64,000 bases of DNA from Bradyrhizobium sp. Ec3.3 (GCF_000472925.1 NZ_AXAS01000003.1:186322-250321), one strand, 5' to 3'. Positions 8,757-17,921 are shown, counted from the stretch's first letter. The notes: generated from the letters alone by a model not told the origin. A program made the numbers and translations.

Positions 8757-8928
8757 CCCTCTCCCGCTTGCGGGAGAGGGTTGGGGTGAGGGTGTCTCCG
8801 CATTGGGATTCCCCCAGAGGCGAGAGCCCTCACCCGGCGCTCCGCCATAGCCGAGGCTTTGCATCGGCGTTCTTTTAAGAGGAACGGCCGCCGGTGGCGG
8901 CCTGCGCCTCTCCCGCAAGCGGGAGAGG
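8757..8928. repeat. Composite palindromic repeat (family A) after the ligase gene
   Basis: This element fills much of the 368-base gap between the ligase and the next gene. It begins with an 11-bp perfect stem (8757-8767 with 8770-8780, loop TT) and ends with a 10-bp perfect stem (8907-8916 with 8919-8928). The centre has a block reading CCATAGCCGAGGC and CATCGGCGTTCTT that also occurs in the element at 22459-22659. The rest of the gap (8929-9084) shows no gene; it should hold the promoter of the next gene. Confidence 0.8.
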
Positions 8929-9084
8929 TTGCACCGAGCCTGCGACACGATCATCCCGCAACCAAGGCGTACTCCGCTTCCCGAATTAAAATCCCGTAAG
9001 CCGATTGACGGCCGGATGCGGGTTCCCCATCTGCCTCGCCGTGCCCTATAATGGGGATCGAATCCGCTGAGGAGTTTTTTTGAG

Positions 9085-9390
9085 ATGGCCAACGACGTCA
9101 GAGATTTGCCGGCCGGCCACAGCGATGGCCTGAACCGCTTTCTCGGTGGCTCGCCGCTGGCGGTCGCATTCCGCCTGATCCTGCTCTCGATCCTGGTCGG
9201 CGTCGTGCTCGCTGCGATCGGTTTCGATCCCTGGAATATCATCCACAGCATTCGCCTCCTGTTCCAGCGGCTGTGGGACCTCGGCTTCGACGCGGTCAAC
9301 TGGCTGTGGCGCTACTTCCTGCTCGGCGCTGTCATCGTGATCCCAGTGTGGTTTCTGTCGCGCCTGTTCGGCGCGCCGCGCGGCCGGTAG
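9085..9390 (+). CDS. Small inner-membrane protein (DUF6460-like)
   Basis: A 101-residue protein with two predicted membrane helices, about residues 26-50 (AFRLILLSILVGVVLAAIGF) and 73-93 (LWRYFLLGAVIVIPVWFLS), joined by an aromatic loop. A GAGG-type ribosome binding site precedes the ATG, with a run of T between. I recall it as a conserved family of unknown function (DUF6460) in Rhizobiales, but the family name is from memory. It is followed 24 bases later by the MBL hydrolase gene, so the two may be co-transcribed. Function unknown. Confidence 0.75.
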   Translation: MANDVRDLPAGHSDGLNRFLGGSPLAVAFRLILLSILVGVVLAAIGFDPWNIIHSIRLLFQRLWDLGFDAVNWLWRYFLLGAVIVIPVWFLSRLFGAPRGR

Positions 9391-9414
9391 ATTGGGAGAA
9401 GGAGTGCGCAGCCG

Positions 9415-10149
9415 ATGCAATTGCGCTTTGTCGGCTGCGGCGATGCGTTCGGCTCGGGCGGCAGGGCCAACACCTGCTTTCACGTCACGGGGAGGCAGGT
9501 CAATTTCCTGATCGATTGCGGTGCCTCCTCGCTGCCGGCCTTGAAGCGGCTCGAGATCGATCGCGACGAAATCGACCTGATCCTGATCACGCATTTCCAC
9601 GGCGATCATTTTGCCGGCCTGCCGTTCTTTCTGCTCGACGCGCAGTTCTCCAGGCGGACGCGACCGCTGGTGATTGCCGGCCCGGAAGGCATCGAGATGC
9701 GGCTCGCGCAGGTGATGGAGGCGCTGTTCGAGCACTCATCGAAGACCAAGCAGCGCTTCGAGCTTTCCGTCGTCGCGCTCTCGCCCGGCGAGAGCCGCAG
9801 CTTCGGTGGCGTGACGGTGACGCCCTATCCGGTCGTGCATGGCGAGTCCGGTGGGCCGTTCCTCGGCTATCGCATCGCAGCCGAAGGCCGCGTGCTCGCC
9901 TACAGCGCTGATACCGAATGGACGGAGACGCTCATTCCGCTGGCGCATGGCGCGGACCTTTTCATCGCCGAAGCCTACATGTACGAGAAGGTGGTCAAGA
10001 ACCATCTCAGCCTGAAGACCCTGGAACAGCATCTGCCCGAGATCGGCGCCAAGCGGCTCGTCCTCACCCATATGAGCGACGACGTGCTGTTGCGTCTCGA
10101 CGACGTGCCGCATCTGGCGGCGGAGGACGGCATGGTGCTCGTGTTCTGA
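9415..10149 (+). CDS. MBL-fold metallo-hydrolase, ribonuclease Z-like
   Basis: A 244-residue metallo-beta-lactamase-fold protein. The metal site HFHGDH is at residues 60-65, after the usual FLIDCGAS strand; later motifs are VVHGESGG, AYSADTEW and THMSDD, which supply the remaining His and Asp ligands. The layout matches the ElaC/RNase Z-like branch, but the exosite arm of true RNase Z is absent, so tRNA processing is not claimed. It sits in a tight run with the upstream membrane protein and ends one base before the MATE exporter gene begins. Confidence 0.82.
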   Translation: MQLRFVGCGDAFGSGGRANTCFHVTGRQVNFLIDCGASSLPALKRLEIDRDEIDLILITHFHGDHFAGLPFFLLDAQFSRRTRPLVIAGPEGIEMRLAQVMEALFEHSSKTKQRFELSVVALSPGESRSFGGVTVTPYPVVHGESGGPFLGYRIAAEGRVLAYSADTEWTETLIPLAHGADLFIAEAYMYEKVVKNHLSLKTLEQHLPEIGAKRLVLTHMSDDVLLRLDDVPHLAAEDGMVLVF

Positions 10150-10150
10150 C

Positions 10151-11476
10151 ATGCACGCACCGGTTCATCCCAGGGTCACCACAAGACAGGTGTTCGCCAT
10201 CGCAGGCCCGGCGATGGTCGCGAACCTCACCACGCCGCTGATCGGCGTGGTCTCGACCACCGCGATCGGGCGGCTGAACGACGCCGCGCTGCTCGGCGGC
10301 GTCGCCATGGCGTCGGTGATCTTCGACTGCCTGTTCTGGCTGTTCGCCTTCCTGCGCATGAGCACGCTCGCCTTCACTGCGCAATCGCTCGGCGCCGGCG
10401 AGTCGGAGGAGAAGAGCGCAATTCTCGTGCGCGGCTTCATCGTGGCCGGACTGATCGGCGTCGCGCTGATCGCGCTTCAGGTACCGCTCGGCGCCGTGCT
10501 GTTCAGCCTGATGGGCGGCAGCGAGGGCGTGACGCGCGCGGCAAAGACCTATTTTGCGATCCGCATCTGGTCCTCGCCGCTGGCCTTCGCCAACTACGTC
10601 GTGCTCGGCTGGCTGGTGGGACTTGCCCGCGCCAATCTGGCGCTGCTCCAGCAGATCGTGATCAACCTCATCAACGTGGCGGCGACCGTGCTCCTGGTGC
10701 TCGTCTACGACACCGGCATTGCGGGCGCGGCGATCGCCGCTGTGATCGCGGAGGCCGCGGGCTTCCTGCTCAGCGCGATGGTGGCGCGGCGTCTCGCCAA
10801 AGGTGGTCTCGCCATTCCCCGCGCGCGGTTGTTCGACCGCGCCAAGCTGATCCGGATGCTGTCGGTCAACTCGGACATCATGGTGCGCACCGCCGCGCTG
10901 ATCACCGTGTTCCTGTTCTTCACCGCCAAGGGCGCGCGGGCCGGCGATGTCACGCTCGCGGCCAATGCGGTGCTGAACAATTTCCTGCTGGTCAGCGCCT
11001 TCTTCCTCGATGGCCTCGCCAACGCCGCGCAGCAGCTCTGCGGCCGCACTTTTGGCGCGCGCGATGCGCGCGGCTTTGCCGATTCGACGCGGCTGGTGCT
11101 GCTCTGGGGCGTCGGCTTCGCGCTGGTCGTCGCGTTGCTCTTTGCGCTGTTCGGCCCGGCACTGATCAACCTGATGACCGCGAGCGAGGAGGTCCGCCGC
11201 AGCGCACGCGATTTTCTCGTCTTCATCATCCTGGCGCCGCTGCCCGGCGTGTTCGCCTTTGGTTTCGACGGCATTTATGTCGGCGCGACCTGGGCGCGCG
11301 AGATGCGCAATCTGATGCTCGCCTCGCTCGGAATTTTTCTGGGCACGTGGTGGGCGCTGCAAGCGTTCGGCAATGCCGGACTGTGGACCGCGCTGCTCGG
11401 CTTCTATGTCGCGCGCGGCGGGCTGCAGGGCCTGCGCTATCCGGCGCTGTTTCGGGCGACGTTCGCCAAATCATGA
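10151..11476 (+). CDS. MATE family efflux transporter, DinF type
   Basis: A 441-residue polytopic membrane protein with about twelve hydrophobic helices. The N-terminal RQVFAIAGPAMVANLTTPL motif and the duplicated six-helix bundles are typical of multidrug and toxic compound extrusion proteins, and the sequence resembles the DinF branch (FLRMSTLAFTAQSLGAG; FFLDGLANAAQQLCG). It would export drugs or metabolites in exchange for sodium ions or protons. The start is one base after the MBL hydrolase stop, which argues for an operon. Substrate unknown. Confidence 0.88.
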   Translation: MHAPVHPRVTTRQVFAIAGPAMVANLTTPLIGVVSTTAIGRLNDAALLGGVAMASVIFDCLFWLFAFLRMSTLAFTAQSLGAGESEEKSAILVRGFIVAGLIGVALIALQVPLGAVLFSLMGGSEGVTRAAKTYFAIRIWSSPLAFANYVVLGWLVGLARANLALLQQIVINLINVAATVLLVLVYDTGIAGAAIAAVIAEAAGFLLSAMVARRLAKGGLAIPRARLFDRAKLIRMLSVNSDIMVRTAALITVFLFFTAKGARAGDVTLAANAVLNNFLLVSAFFLDGLANAAQQLCGRTFGARDARGFADSTRLVLLWGVGFALVVALLFALFGPALINLMTASEEVRRSARDFLVFIILAPLPGVFAFGFDGIYVGATWAREMRNLMLASLGIFLGTWWALQAFGNAGLWTALLGFYVARGGLQGLRYPALFRATFAKS

Positions 11477-11482
11477 CCATCG

Positions 11483-11637
11483 TGTCCCGGACGCGGTGCG
11501 GCATGCCCCGGCGATGCGAAGCATCGTCCGATAATGCCGCTCCGCAGAGCCGGGACCCAGCGACTATGGGCCCCGGATCAGCAGCGCACCAAGCCAGCGA
11601 AGAGCGGCGCGCTGCGCTGCATCCGGGGCACGAGACC
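11483..11637. repeat. Palindromic repeat, family G, between MATE gene and pyrD
   Basis: The element begins TGTCCCGGACGCGGTGCGGC and ends GCATCCGGGGCACGAGACC. The same ends occur in reverse orientation at 56120-56236 between pstS and pstC. It lies exactly in the convergent gap between the MATE transporter and pyrD, a position where it could act as a two-way transcription stop. Confidence 0.75.
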
Positions 11638-11639
11638 TT

Positions 11640-12737
11640 CTACATCCCCGGCCAGTCCTCGGCCGTGAGCGTGGCGGCGTCGGCGCCGACGATCTCGGAC
11701 AGCGAGTCGCGCCCGGTGCGCAGCAGCGTCGAGGCGAGATCGCGCTTGATCTCGTCGACAAGGCCGAGGCCCTTGTAGACAAGCGACGAATAGAGCTGGA
11801 TCAGGCTCGCGCCGGCGCGGATTTTTGTCAGCGCCGCACCGCCGCTATCCACGCCGCCGACGCCGATCAGCGGGAACGCGCCCTCGACGCGCACATAGGT
11901 CTCCGCGACCATGCGCGTCGACAGGCGAAACAGCGGCCGGCCGGAGAGACCGCCCTGCTCCTTCGCGCGCATCTGCTCGCGCAGCGTGCTCGGCCGCGCG
12001 ATCGTCGTGTTCGACACGATCATGCCGTCGACCTTCCGCGCGCGGGCGACCTGCACGACGTCGTCGAGCTGGGCGAGGCTCAAATCCGGCGCGATCTTGA
12101 GCAGCACCGGCGTATCGCCGGCCGTCTCGCGCACGCGCTCGCGCGCGTCGATCACGTGGGCAAGGAGATCGTCGAGCAGCGCGCCCTCCTGCAAGTTGCG
12201 CAGGCCCGGCGTGTTCGGCGAGGAGACGTTCACGGTGAAATAGCTCGCGACCGGCGCAAACGTCTCGATCAGCTTGACGTAATCGGCGACGCGATCGGGC
12301 GAATCCTTGTTGGCCCCGACATTGACGCCGACGATGCCGCCGTTCTCAGCGCGCGCCGCAAGGCGCCGCAGCGCGATCGTCGCGCCGTCATTGTTGAAGC
12401 CCATGCGGTTGATGACGGCTTCATCGCGCTCCAGGCGAAACAGCCGCGGCCGCGGATTACCGGCCTGCGGTTTCGGCGTCACCGAGCCGATCTCGACGAA
12501 GCCGAAGCCGAGCCTGAGCAGTGCGTCCGGCACTTCCGCGCTCTTGTCGAAGCCCGCGGCCATGCCGATCGGATTGGGAAAATTCAGGCCGAAGGCCCGC
12601 ACCGCCAGTTTCGGATCATCGGCGTGCGGCTTGGTCGGCGGCAGGAAGCGCAGGCCCTGGATCGCCAGGCGATGCGCATCCTCCGGATCGAGCCAGCGCA
12701 AGACCGGCAGCGAGAAAGCATCGAACGCGCGGATCAC
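11640..12737 (-). CDS. pyrD: Dihydroorotate dehydrogenase (quinone), class 2
   Basis: This 365-residue flavoenzyme oxidises dihydroorotate to orotate in pyrimidine synthesis, passing electrons to the quinone pool at the inner membrane. The class 2 N-terminal helix (MIRAFDAFSLPVLRWLDPE, LAIQGLRFLP) is present, followed by GMAAGFDKSAEVPDALL, the FMN-binding and catalytic region FTVNVSSPNTPGLR with the active serine, NTTIARPS and GVGGVDSGGAAL. The start is GTG at 12737 and overlaps the stop of the upstream DUF952 gene (GTGA), so the two are translationally coupled. Length is normal for the class. Confidence 0.96.
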   Translation of the reverse strand: MIRAFDAFSLPVLRWLDPEDAHRLAIQGLRFLPPTKPHADDPKLAVRAFGLNFPNPIGMAAGFDKSAEVPDALLRLGFGFVEIGSVTPKPQAGNPRPRLFRLERDEAVINRMGFNNDGATIALRRLAARAENGGIVGVNVGANKDSPDRVADYVKLIETFAPVASYFTVNVSSPNTPGLRNLQEGALLDDLLAHVIDARERVRETAGDTPVLLKIAPDLSLAQLDDVVQVARARKVDGMIVSNTTIARPSTLREQMRAKEQGGLSGRPLFRLSTRMVAETYVRVEGAFPLIGVGGVDSGGAALTKIRAGASLIQLYSSLVYKGLGLVDEIKRDLASTLLRTGRDSLSEIVGADAATLTAEDWPGM

Positions 12738-13078
12738 GGTGCAAGCTCCGGAATGTCGTGATTGCCGTCGGAGCGCATGGCGAGATTGATGATCGAGATC
12801 ACCGCACCGAGATCGAGCTCGCCATAGAGATGCGGAAACAGCTCGTCGTTGCGCGAGCGCTCCCAGCGCAGGGCGTCGCCGAGCGCATCGCCGTCGATCT
12901 CGACCAGGAACAGGGCGCGCTGCCCGAAGAAATGCTTTCGCGCGGTCTCGGGAACCTGGGCGGCGGTGGAGAAATGGATGAAGCCGTCGCGCGCGTCATC
13001 CGCGCTGCCCCGGTACACACCCTGCCGTTCGGCCTCCCGCCAGGCCGAAGCGGCACAAATTTTATAGATCTTGACCAC
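12734..13078 (-). CDS. DUF952 family protein
   Basis: A 114-residue protein beginning with GTG at 13078 (VKIYKICAASAW). It shows the hallmarks of the DUF952 family: an early YKI segment, GFIHFSTAAQVPETA, and a late segment with ALRWERSRNDELFPHLYGEL. Structures of this family place it near the ADP-ribosyltransferase-like folds, but the activity is unknown. A longer reading frame extends to 13231, but the extra residues are not family-like. The stop overlaps the pyrD start. Some genomes keep this gene next to pyrD, which suggests coupled expression rather than a proven function in pyrimidine synthesis. Confidence 0.85.
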   Translation of the reverse strand: MVKIYKICAASAWREAERQGVYRGSADDARDGFIHFSTAAQVPETARKHFFGQRALFLVEIDGDALGDALRWERSRNDELFPHLYGELDLGAVISIINLAMRSDGNHDIPELAP

Positions 13079-13116
13079 CTGTTGCGGTGTCCTGCTTACG
13101 CTTGCTCGTTGAGTCT

Positions 13117-13138
13117 CTTGGGGTTTTCGCTCCCCAAG
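13117..13138. promoter_or_regulatory. Inverted repeat in the divergent promoter region
   Basis: A perfect 7-bp inverted repeat, CTTGGGG at 13117-13123 and CCCCAAG at 13132-13138, lies between the divergent DUF952-pyrD pair and the HTH/S24 regulator gene. A second small repeat, GGGTC-CCA-GACCC, adjoins it at 13138-13150. It could be an operator for the neighbouring regulator; that is inference from position only. Confidence 0.35.
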
Positions 13139-13293
13139 GGTCCCAGACCCGGGCGCGACCGTAAAGGCGGCACCTTTCGAACTCAAGACTTGGCTGCCGC
13201 CTCTTGCACCGAAAACGGAAAACCGGTTCATTTGAGGCTAGTTTTCCTAGGCGGGCCGGATCGAGGATGATCAGACAGGCCAAAGCGCAGAGG

Positions 13294-13917
13294 ATGCTGA
13301 CTCACGAGCAGATCTGGGGAGCCCTGGATCGGCTCGCGGCGCGCGCCGGGCTGTCGCCGTCGGGGCTTGCCAAGCGGGCGGGGCTCGATCCCACCACCTT
13401 CAACAAGTCCAAGCGCGTGACCTCCGACGGCCGGGAGCGCTGGCCCTCGACCGAATCGATCGCCAAGGCGCTCGCGGCGGCCGGCTCGTCGATCGAGACC
13501 TTCGTGCAGCTGATCGGCGATGGCGTACGCGACGGCCGCTCGGTACCGCTGCTCGGCTTCGCGCAGGCCGCGACAAGCGGCCATTTCGACGAGCAGGGCC
13601 TCCCCGCCGGCAAGGGCTGGAGCGAAGTCGCGCTGCCCTCGGCGGAGGACGATCACAGCTTTGCGCTTGAGATTTCCGGCGATGCGCTCGCGCCCTATCG
13701 CGACGGCGACGTCATCCTGGTGTCGCCGGGCACGCCGATCCGCAAAGGCGACCGCGTGGTGGTAAAGACGAGGGCCGGCGAGATGCTGGTGAAGGCGCTG
13801 AAGCGCCGCACGGCGAAGTCGCTGGAATTGCAGTCACTCGATGGCGCGCAGAACGAGCGCACGCTTGCGGTTGCCGATGTCGCCTGGATCGCAAGGATCG
13901 TGTGGGCGAGCCAGTGA
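13294..13917 (+). CDS. HTH transcriptional regulator with LexA/S24-like C-terminal domain
   Basis: A regulator of 207 residues (216 if the ATG at 13267 is used). The N-terminal helix-turn-helix includes LSPSGLAKRAGLDPTTFNKS and the recognition segment with WPSTESIAKALAA. The C-terminal half is S24-like: LEISGDALAPYRDGDVILVS, then RKGDRVVVKTRAGEMLVKAL with the conserved lysine. In LexA-like proteases the segment is GDSM, where Ser is the nucleophile; here it reads GDAL, so self-cleavage is unlikely. Target genes are unknown. It is transcribed away from DUF952-pyrD across an interval with an inverted repeat. Confidence 0.8.
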   Translation: MLTHEQIWGALDRLAARAGLSPSGLAKRAGLDPTTFNKSKRVTSDGRERWPSTESIAKALAAAGSSIETFVQLIGDGVRDGRSVPLLGFAQAATSGHFDEQGLPAGKGWSEVALPSAEDDHSFALEISGDALAPYRDGDVILVSPGTPIRKGDRVVVKTRAGEMLVKALKRRTAKSLELQSLDGAQNERTLAVADVAWIARIVWASQ

Positions 13918-13944
13918 GGGGCCGATGTGGCGCCTCAACTGCGC

Positions 13945-14078
13945 GATGTCGTCCTGGCGAAAGCCAGGACCCATTACCCCAGGAGGTCGTTTGGCGAAGA
14001 CAACTCGTTTGAGACTGCGACCAGACGCAGTCGATAGATTCCGCGGTATGGGTCCTGGCTTTCGCAAGGACGACATCG
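13945..14078. repeat. Palindromic repeat, family C, copy 1
   Basis: The left end is a hairpin, GTCCTGGC-gaaa-GCCAGGAC (13951-13970), and the right end carries the reverse of the same block (GGGTCCTGGCTTTCGCAAGG, 14050-14069). A second copy of this plan is at 48635-48757. It lies in the convergent gap between the HTH/S24 regulator and lysS. Confidence 0.8.
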
Positions 14079-14129
14079 GGGAGATAGTGCTTCCCGGATT
14101 TCGCTGCGTTCCATCCTGGCTACACGCCC

Positions 14130-15773
14130 TCACGCACTCCTCGCCAGCGCGCCGTCGATCATGTTGACGGCGTTCTGGATGCCGTAGACGGCGACGAAGG
14201 AGCCGAAGCGCGGGCCTTTCTCCTGGCCGAGCAGGACCTGGTAGAGCATGTTGAACCAGTCCAGCGTCACGCCGGGACGGCCGTCCTTGCCCTTCTTGAC
14301 CTGGTCGAGGAACGGCTCGCGGCGGCCGATCTCGTAGACCACGTTCTGGATATCCTCCGCCGAGGCGTCCTGCGACAATTGCGAGAGCGCATCGCGCAGG
14401 TCCTGCAACGCGGCGCGCTCGCTATCGGTGGGCTCGCGGAACTGCTTCGTCGGCGCGACGAAGTCACGATAGTAGTTGATGGCGTAGCCGACCATCGCGT
14501 CCAGCTTCGGATGCGTCTGCGGGCTCACGCCGGGGCGATAGCGGCCGATGAAGCCCCACAGCGTCTCGGCGTTCTCCGCGTTCGACGACGACACCAGCGT
14601 CAGCAGAAGCTGGAAAGTGACGGGCATGTCGGCCTTCGGCGGATGGCCGTTATGGATGTGCCAGACGGGATTGCCGAACTGCTGCTTGGCATCCTGCCGC
14701 GAAAAGCCGTCGAGGAACTGCTGATAGTCGTCGACGTTGCGCGGGATGACATCGAAATAGAGCCGCTTCGCGGCTTTCGGCTCGCGGTACATGAACAGCG
14801 ACAGCGATTCCGGCGGCGCATAGCGCAGCCATTCGTCGATGGTCAGTCCGTTGCCCTTCGACTTCGAGATCTTCTGGCCCTTCTCGTCGAGGAACAGCTC
14901 GAAATTGAAGCCTTCGGGCGGCGTGCCGCCGAGCGTCCTCGCAATGGCGCCCGAGAGCTTCACCGAGTCGATCAGATCCTTGCCGGCCATCTCGTAGTCG
15001 ACGCCGAGCGCGACCCAGCGCATCGCCCAGTCGGCCTTCCACTGGCACTTTACATGGCCGCCCGTGACCGGCGTCTCGACCTCTTCGCCTGTATCAGGAT
15101 CGACGTAAGTGACGGTGCCGGCAGCGACGTCGCGGCGGATCATCGGCACCTGCAAGACGACGCCCGTGGTCTTGCTGATGGGCAGAAACGGCGAATAGGT
15201 CGCGCGGCGGTCGGGCCCGAGCGTCGGCAGGATGATCGCCATCACTTTGTCGTAGGCGGCGAGCATCTTCAGCAGCGTCGCGTCGAACCGGCCCGAGGTG
15301 TAGTAGTCGGTTGCGCTGGCGAACTCGTAATCGAAGCCAAAGCTGTCGAGGAAGGCACGCAGGCGGGCGTTGTTGTGGTGCCCGAACGACGGATAGTCGT
15401 TGGAGAACGGATCCGGCACCCGCGTCAGCGGCTTGCCGAGATGCGTCGCCAGCATCTCCCTGTTGGGCACGTTGTCGGGGACTTTCCGAAACCCGTCCAT
15501 GTCATCGGAGAAGGCGATCAGCCGCGTCTTGATCTTGTCCTCGGTCAGCACGCGGAAGGCGTGACGCACCATGCTGGTGCGCGCGACCTCGCCGAAGGTG
15601 CCGATATGCGGCAGGCCGGACGGGCCGTAGCCGGTCTCGAACAGCACCTCGTCCTTCGGGCTCTTCTTCAGCCGCGCGACAAGCGCCTTCGCCTGCTCGA
15701 ACGGCCAGGCGTTGGATTGTTCGGCGAGCGCACGAAGATCGCTCGGGCTGGCGGCAGGATCAATAACGGACAT
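14130..15773 (-). CDS. lysS: Lysine--tRNA ligase, class I
   Basis: A 547-residue class I lysyl-tRNA synthetase, the form used by archaea and by alphaproteobacteria in place of the class II enzyme. The HIGH-type signature is [13 protein letters not shown] (about 51-63) and the KMSKS-type signature is KISKSKGNG near the middle; an alpha-helix-cage anticodon domain follows. It charges tRNA-Lys in the cytoplasm. The long minus-strand frame is closed at an ATG at 15773. A palindromic repeat separates it from the next gene on the left and another from the gene on the right, so it looks monocistronic. Very secure call. Confidence 0.96.
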   Translation of the reverse strand: MSVIDPAASPSDLRALAEQSNAWPFEQAKALVARLKKSPKDEVLFETGYGPSGLPHIGTFGEVARTSMVRHAFRVLTEDKIKTRLIAFSDDMDGFRKVPDNVPNREMLATHLGKPLTRVPDPFSNDYPSFGHHNNARLRAFLDSFGFDYEFASATDYYTSGRFDATLLKMLAAYDKVMAIILPTLGPDRRATYSPFLPISKTTGVVLQVPMIRRDVAAGTVTYVDPDTGEEVETPVTGGHVKCQWKADWAMRWVALGVDYEMAGKDLIDSVKLSGAIARTLGGTPPEGFNFELFLDEKGQKISKSKGNGLTIDEWLRYAPPESLSLFMYREPKAAKRLYFDVIPRNVDDYQQFLDGFSRQDAKQQFGNPVWHIHNGHPPKADMPVTFQLLLTLVSSSNAENAETLWGFIGRYRPGVSPQTHPKLDAMVGYAINYYRDFVAPTKQFREPTDSERAALQDLRDALSQLSQDASAEDIQNVVYEIGRREPFLDQVKKGKDGRPGVTLDWFNMLYQVLLGQEKGPRFGSFVAVYGIQNAVNMIDGALARSA

Positions 15774-15850
15774 TCAAGGGGCCTCCGGGCCGCGGAAAAT
15801 AGCGATTTCCGCGCAGAATGCAATTTTGTGGAGCGATACAACCTCACACA

Positions 15851-15938
15851 CCGTCATTGCGAGCGAAGCGAAGCAATCCAGAATCTTTCCGCGGAAATAC
15901 TCTGGATTGCTTCGTCGCTGCGCTCCTCGCAATGACGG
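15851..15938. repeat. Palindromic repeat, family F
   Basis: An 88-bp element whose ends are inverted: CCGTCATTGCGAG at 15851-15863 and CTCGCAATGACGG at 15926-15938. Inner parts also pair (GAAGCAATCCAGA with TCTGGATTGCTTC). It lies between the end of the amino-acid binding protein gene and the start of lysS. Only one copy is in the window. Confidence 0.8.
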
Positions 15939-15958
15939 CGGAGGTGGCAGCGACTGAC

Positions 15959-16897
15959 CTAAAACGGGCTCACCGAGAAGTACCGCAGCCACAGATCGGT
16001 GTAGCGGCCTTTTTCCCAGACGCGGAACAGCGCCCAGTTCAGCGCCTGCCGCAACAGATCGTTGCCCTTGCGCACGGCGATGCCGACGCCCTCTCCAAAG
16101 AAGCGGCTCTCGACGAAGGGGCCGCCGGAGAAGGCGCAGCAATCGCCGGAATCCGTGCCGTTGATCCAGAACGCCAGCGAGATGGCGTCGCCGAAGATGA
16201 AGTCGACCTCGCCGCGACGGAGCGCGGTGCGCAAGGCCTCGTCATTGGGATAGCCGTGCAGCTCGGCATCGGTGAACATCGCCTTGAGATACGCTTCATG
16301 GGCGGAGCCCGCGATGACGCCGACCTTCTTGCCCTCGAGATATTCGGGACGGATCTCCTGCATCACCGCGTCCTTGCGCGAGGCGAAGCGCGCCGGCACG
16401 CGATAATAGGGATCGGTGAAATCGGCGCGCGCACGGAGCTGCGGGCTCACCGCCATGGACGCGATGATGGCATCGCCGCGGTTCGAGGAGAGCGCATCGA
16501 CCAGCGTCTCGAAGCGGCGCATCTGCACCGTGCAGGTGACCTTGATCTCCTCGCAGAGCGCACGGGCGAGATCGACGTTGAAGCCGGCCGGATTGCCGTC
16601 GGCGCCGGTGTAGTTGAACGGCGGATAGTCGGTCTCGGTCAGGAAACGGATCACCGTCAGGCGCGACAGGTCCGGCCGTTCGGGCCGGCGGCGCGGGTCC
16701 CAGAAGCCGGGCACGGCCTGGGGAGCCGCTTGAGGCGCGACCTGCGGGGAAGCCTGGGGAGCACCGGGCGCTGGCTTGGCTGGGGTCTGCGCAAGTGCGC
16801 CGGACGCAGTCGACAACAGGCAGGCGCCGGCTCCCGCCATCCCGATCAGGAGGCGGCGGACAGTTTTGAGCGATTTCGCCTGTTGCGATGGGGCCAT
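15959..16897 (-). CDS. ABC transporter substrate-binding protein, polar amino acid family
   Basis: A 312-residue periplasmic solute-binding protein of family 3. The ATG at 16897 gives a signal peptide (KTVRRLLIGMAGAGACLLSTASGALAQ), followed by a Pro/Ala-rich linker. The binding domain begins with the characteristic strand IRFLTETDYPPFNYTG and continues with NVDLARALCEE, FTDPYYRVPARF and GVIAGSAHEAYL. It lacks neighbouring permease or ATPase genes. The extended start at 16948 would precede the signal peptide and was rejected. Amino-acid binding is inferred from the family; specificity unknown. Confidence 0.85.
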   Translation of the reverse strand: MAPSQQAKSLKTVRRLLIGMAGAGACLLSTASGALAQTPAKPAPGAPQASPQVAPQAAPQAVPGFWDPRRRPERPDLSRLTVIRFLTETDYPPFNYTGADGNPAGFNVDLARALCEEIKVTCTVQMRRFETLVDALSSNRGDAIIASMAVSPQLRARADFTDPYYRVPARFASRKDAVMQEIRPEYLEGKKVGVIAGSAHEAYLKAMFTDAELHGYPNDEALRTALRRGEVDFIFGDAISLAFWINGTDSGDCCAFSGGPFVESRFFGEGVGIAVRKGNDLLRQALNWALFRVWEKGRYTDLWLRYFSVSPF

Positions 16898-16990
16898 CGG
16901 CTTGAGATTAGCGGGATTTCGTTGAGATCGGAGGGCCTTATAGACCATCCCGCCGGGAACGCGAGCGCCGATTGCAGCCCATCTGAGACC

Positions 16991-17581
16991 TCAGAGATAC
17001 CGCTTCAGCTCGGCCGCGGCCTCTTCGGGGGGCCGCTTCATATTGAACGGCGCGACGAACCTCCCATCGCGGTCCATCAAATAGATCAGCGCGGTGTGGT
17101 CCATGGTGTAGTCGCCGTCCTTGGTCGGGACCTTCTTGGCGTAGACGCGGTAGGACGTCAGCACCTTGCTGGTCTCGGCGGGATCGCCGCTGAGGCCTTC
17201 CAGATGCGGATCGAAGCTCGACAGATAGTCCTTCATCGTCGACGGCGTGTCGCGCTCGGGATCGACCGAGATGAAATAGGCGTTCACCTTGTCGGCGTCC
17301 TTGCCCATCGCGCGCAGTACCTCCGAGATCTCGAACAGCGAGGTCGGGCAGACGTCCGGGCAATGGGTGTAGCCGAAGAAGATCAGGGTCGGCTTGCCCT
17401 TCAGGCTCTTGTCGGTGACGGTTTTGCCGTTCTGGTCGGTGAGCGTGAACGGCCCGCCAATCGCGGCCGGCTGCGCCACCTTGCTGACGCCGCCCATAGC
17501 CCAGAACATTACAAGCAGACCGACGACGAGGCTTGCGGCGAAGGCAGTCGCGATCACCAGCGGGCGGGCAGTCCGGCTCAT
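16991..17581 (-). CDS. SCO family copper-binding protein (SenC/PrrC type)
   Basis: A 196-residue membrane-anchored thioredoxin-fold protein that delivers copper to the CuA site of cytochrome c oxidase or acts as a thiol reductant in the periplasm. An N-terminal membrane helix covers about residues 10-30. The copper ligands are present: GYTHCPDVCP with Cys74 and Cys78, and His162 in YTMDHTAL. The aspartate-rich FISVDPERDTP segment is also typical. A small membrane protein gene lies 25 bases upstream on the same strand. No oxidase genes are in the window. Secure family call. Confidence 0.93.
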   Translation of the reverse strand: MSRTARPLVIATAFAASLVVGLLVMFWAMGGVSKVAQPAAIGGPFTLTDQNGKTVTDKSLKGKPTLIFFGYTHCPDVCPTSLFEISEVLRAMGKDADKVNAYFISVDPERDTPSTMKDYLSSFDPHLEGLSGDPAETSKVLTSYRVYAKKVPTKDGDYTMDHTALIYLMDRDGRFVAPFNMKRPPEEAAAELKRYL

Positions 17582-17606
17582 CGTGGAGAGAATCCCATTT
17601 TACGGA

Positions 17607-17801
17607 TCAGAAGCAGGCGGACAGGCCGGCCCTGATCACTTCAAAAAACACCTGGGTGCCGTAGTGGAACCACAGCGCCAGCGTGGCGAGCACGGCGAGA
17701 CCGCCAAGCCCTGCGCCCGCAAATAGCAGCACGGACGGCGTCCTGCCGGCAGTGGGCGAATTGTCCGATACCGGATGTGCTGATTGCAGTGGTTGAGCCA
17801 T
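17607..17801 (-). CDS. Small single-helix membrane protein upstream of sco
   Basis: A 64-residue protein starting at the ATG at 17801 (MAQPLQSAHPVSD). It has one membrane helix, about residues 23-49 (SVLLFAGAGLGGLAVLATLALWF), followed by a short tail HYGTQVFFEVIRAGLSACF. A longer frame to 17843 is open, but the extra residues are not helix-forming. It is probably co-transcribed with the SCO gene 25 bases downstream and might be a small oxidase-assembly or copper partner; that is inference from position. I do not recognise a family. Confidence 0.6.
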   Translation of the reverse strand: MAQPLQSAHPVSDNSPTAGRTPSVLLFAGAGLGGLAVLATLALWFHYGTQVFFEVIRAGLSACF

Positions 17802-17921
17802 GACAATGACCGGGGCGATGCGCGCCGGTTCCCTGCCCTTCAAATAGGCGCTGGCCCACGCCCGGGCAAGCGCCGCGGGCGGGCCAGAATAGCTCCCCGG
17901 ATCAGCTCGTTCTGATGGATA

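Noticed and set aside
14379..15935. A 518-residue plus-strand frame opposite lysS
   Set aside because: Antisense of a complete class I lysyl-tRNA synthetase; it also crosses a palindromic repeat.
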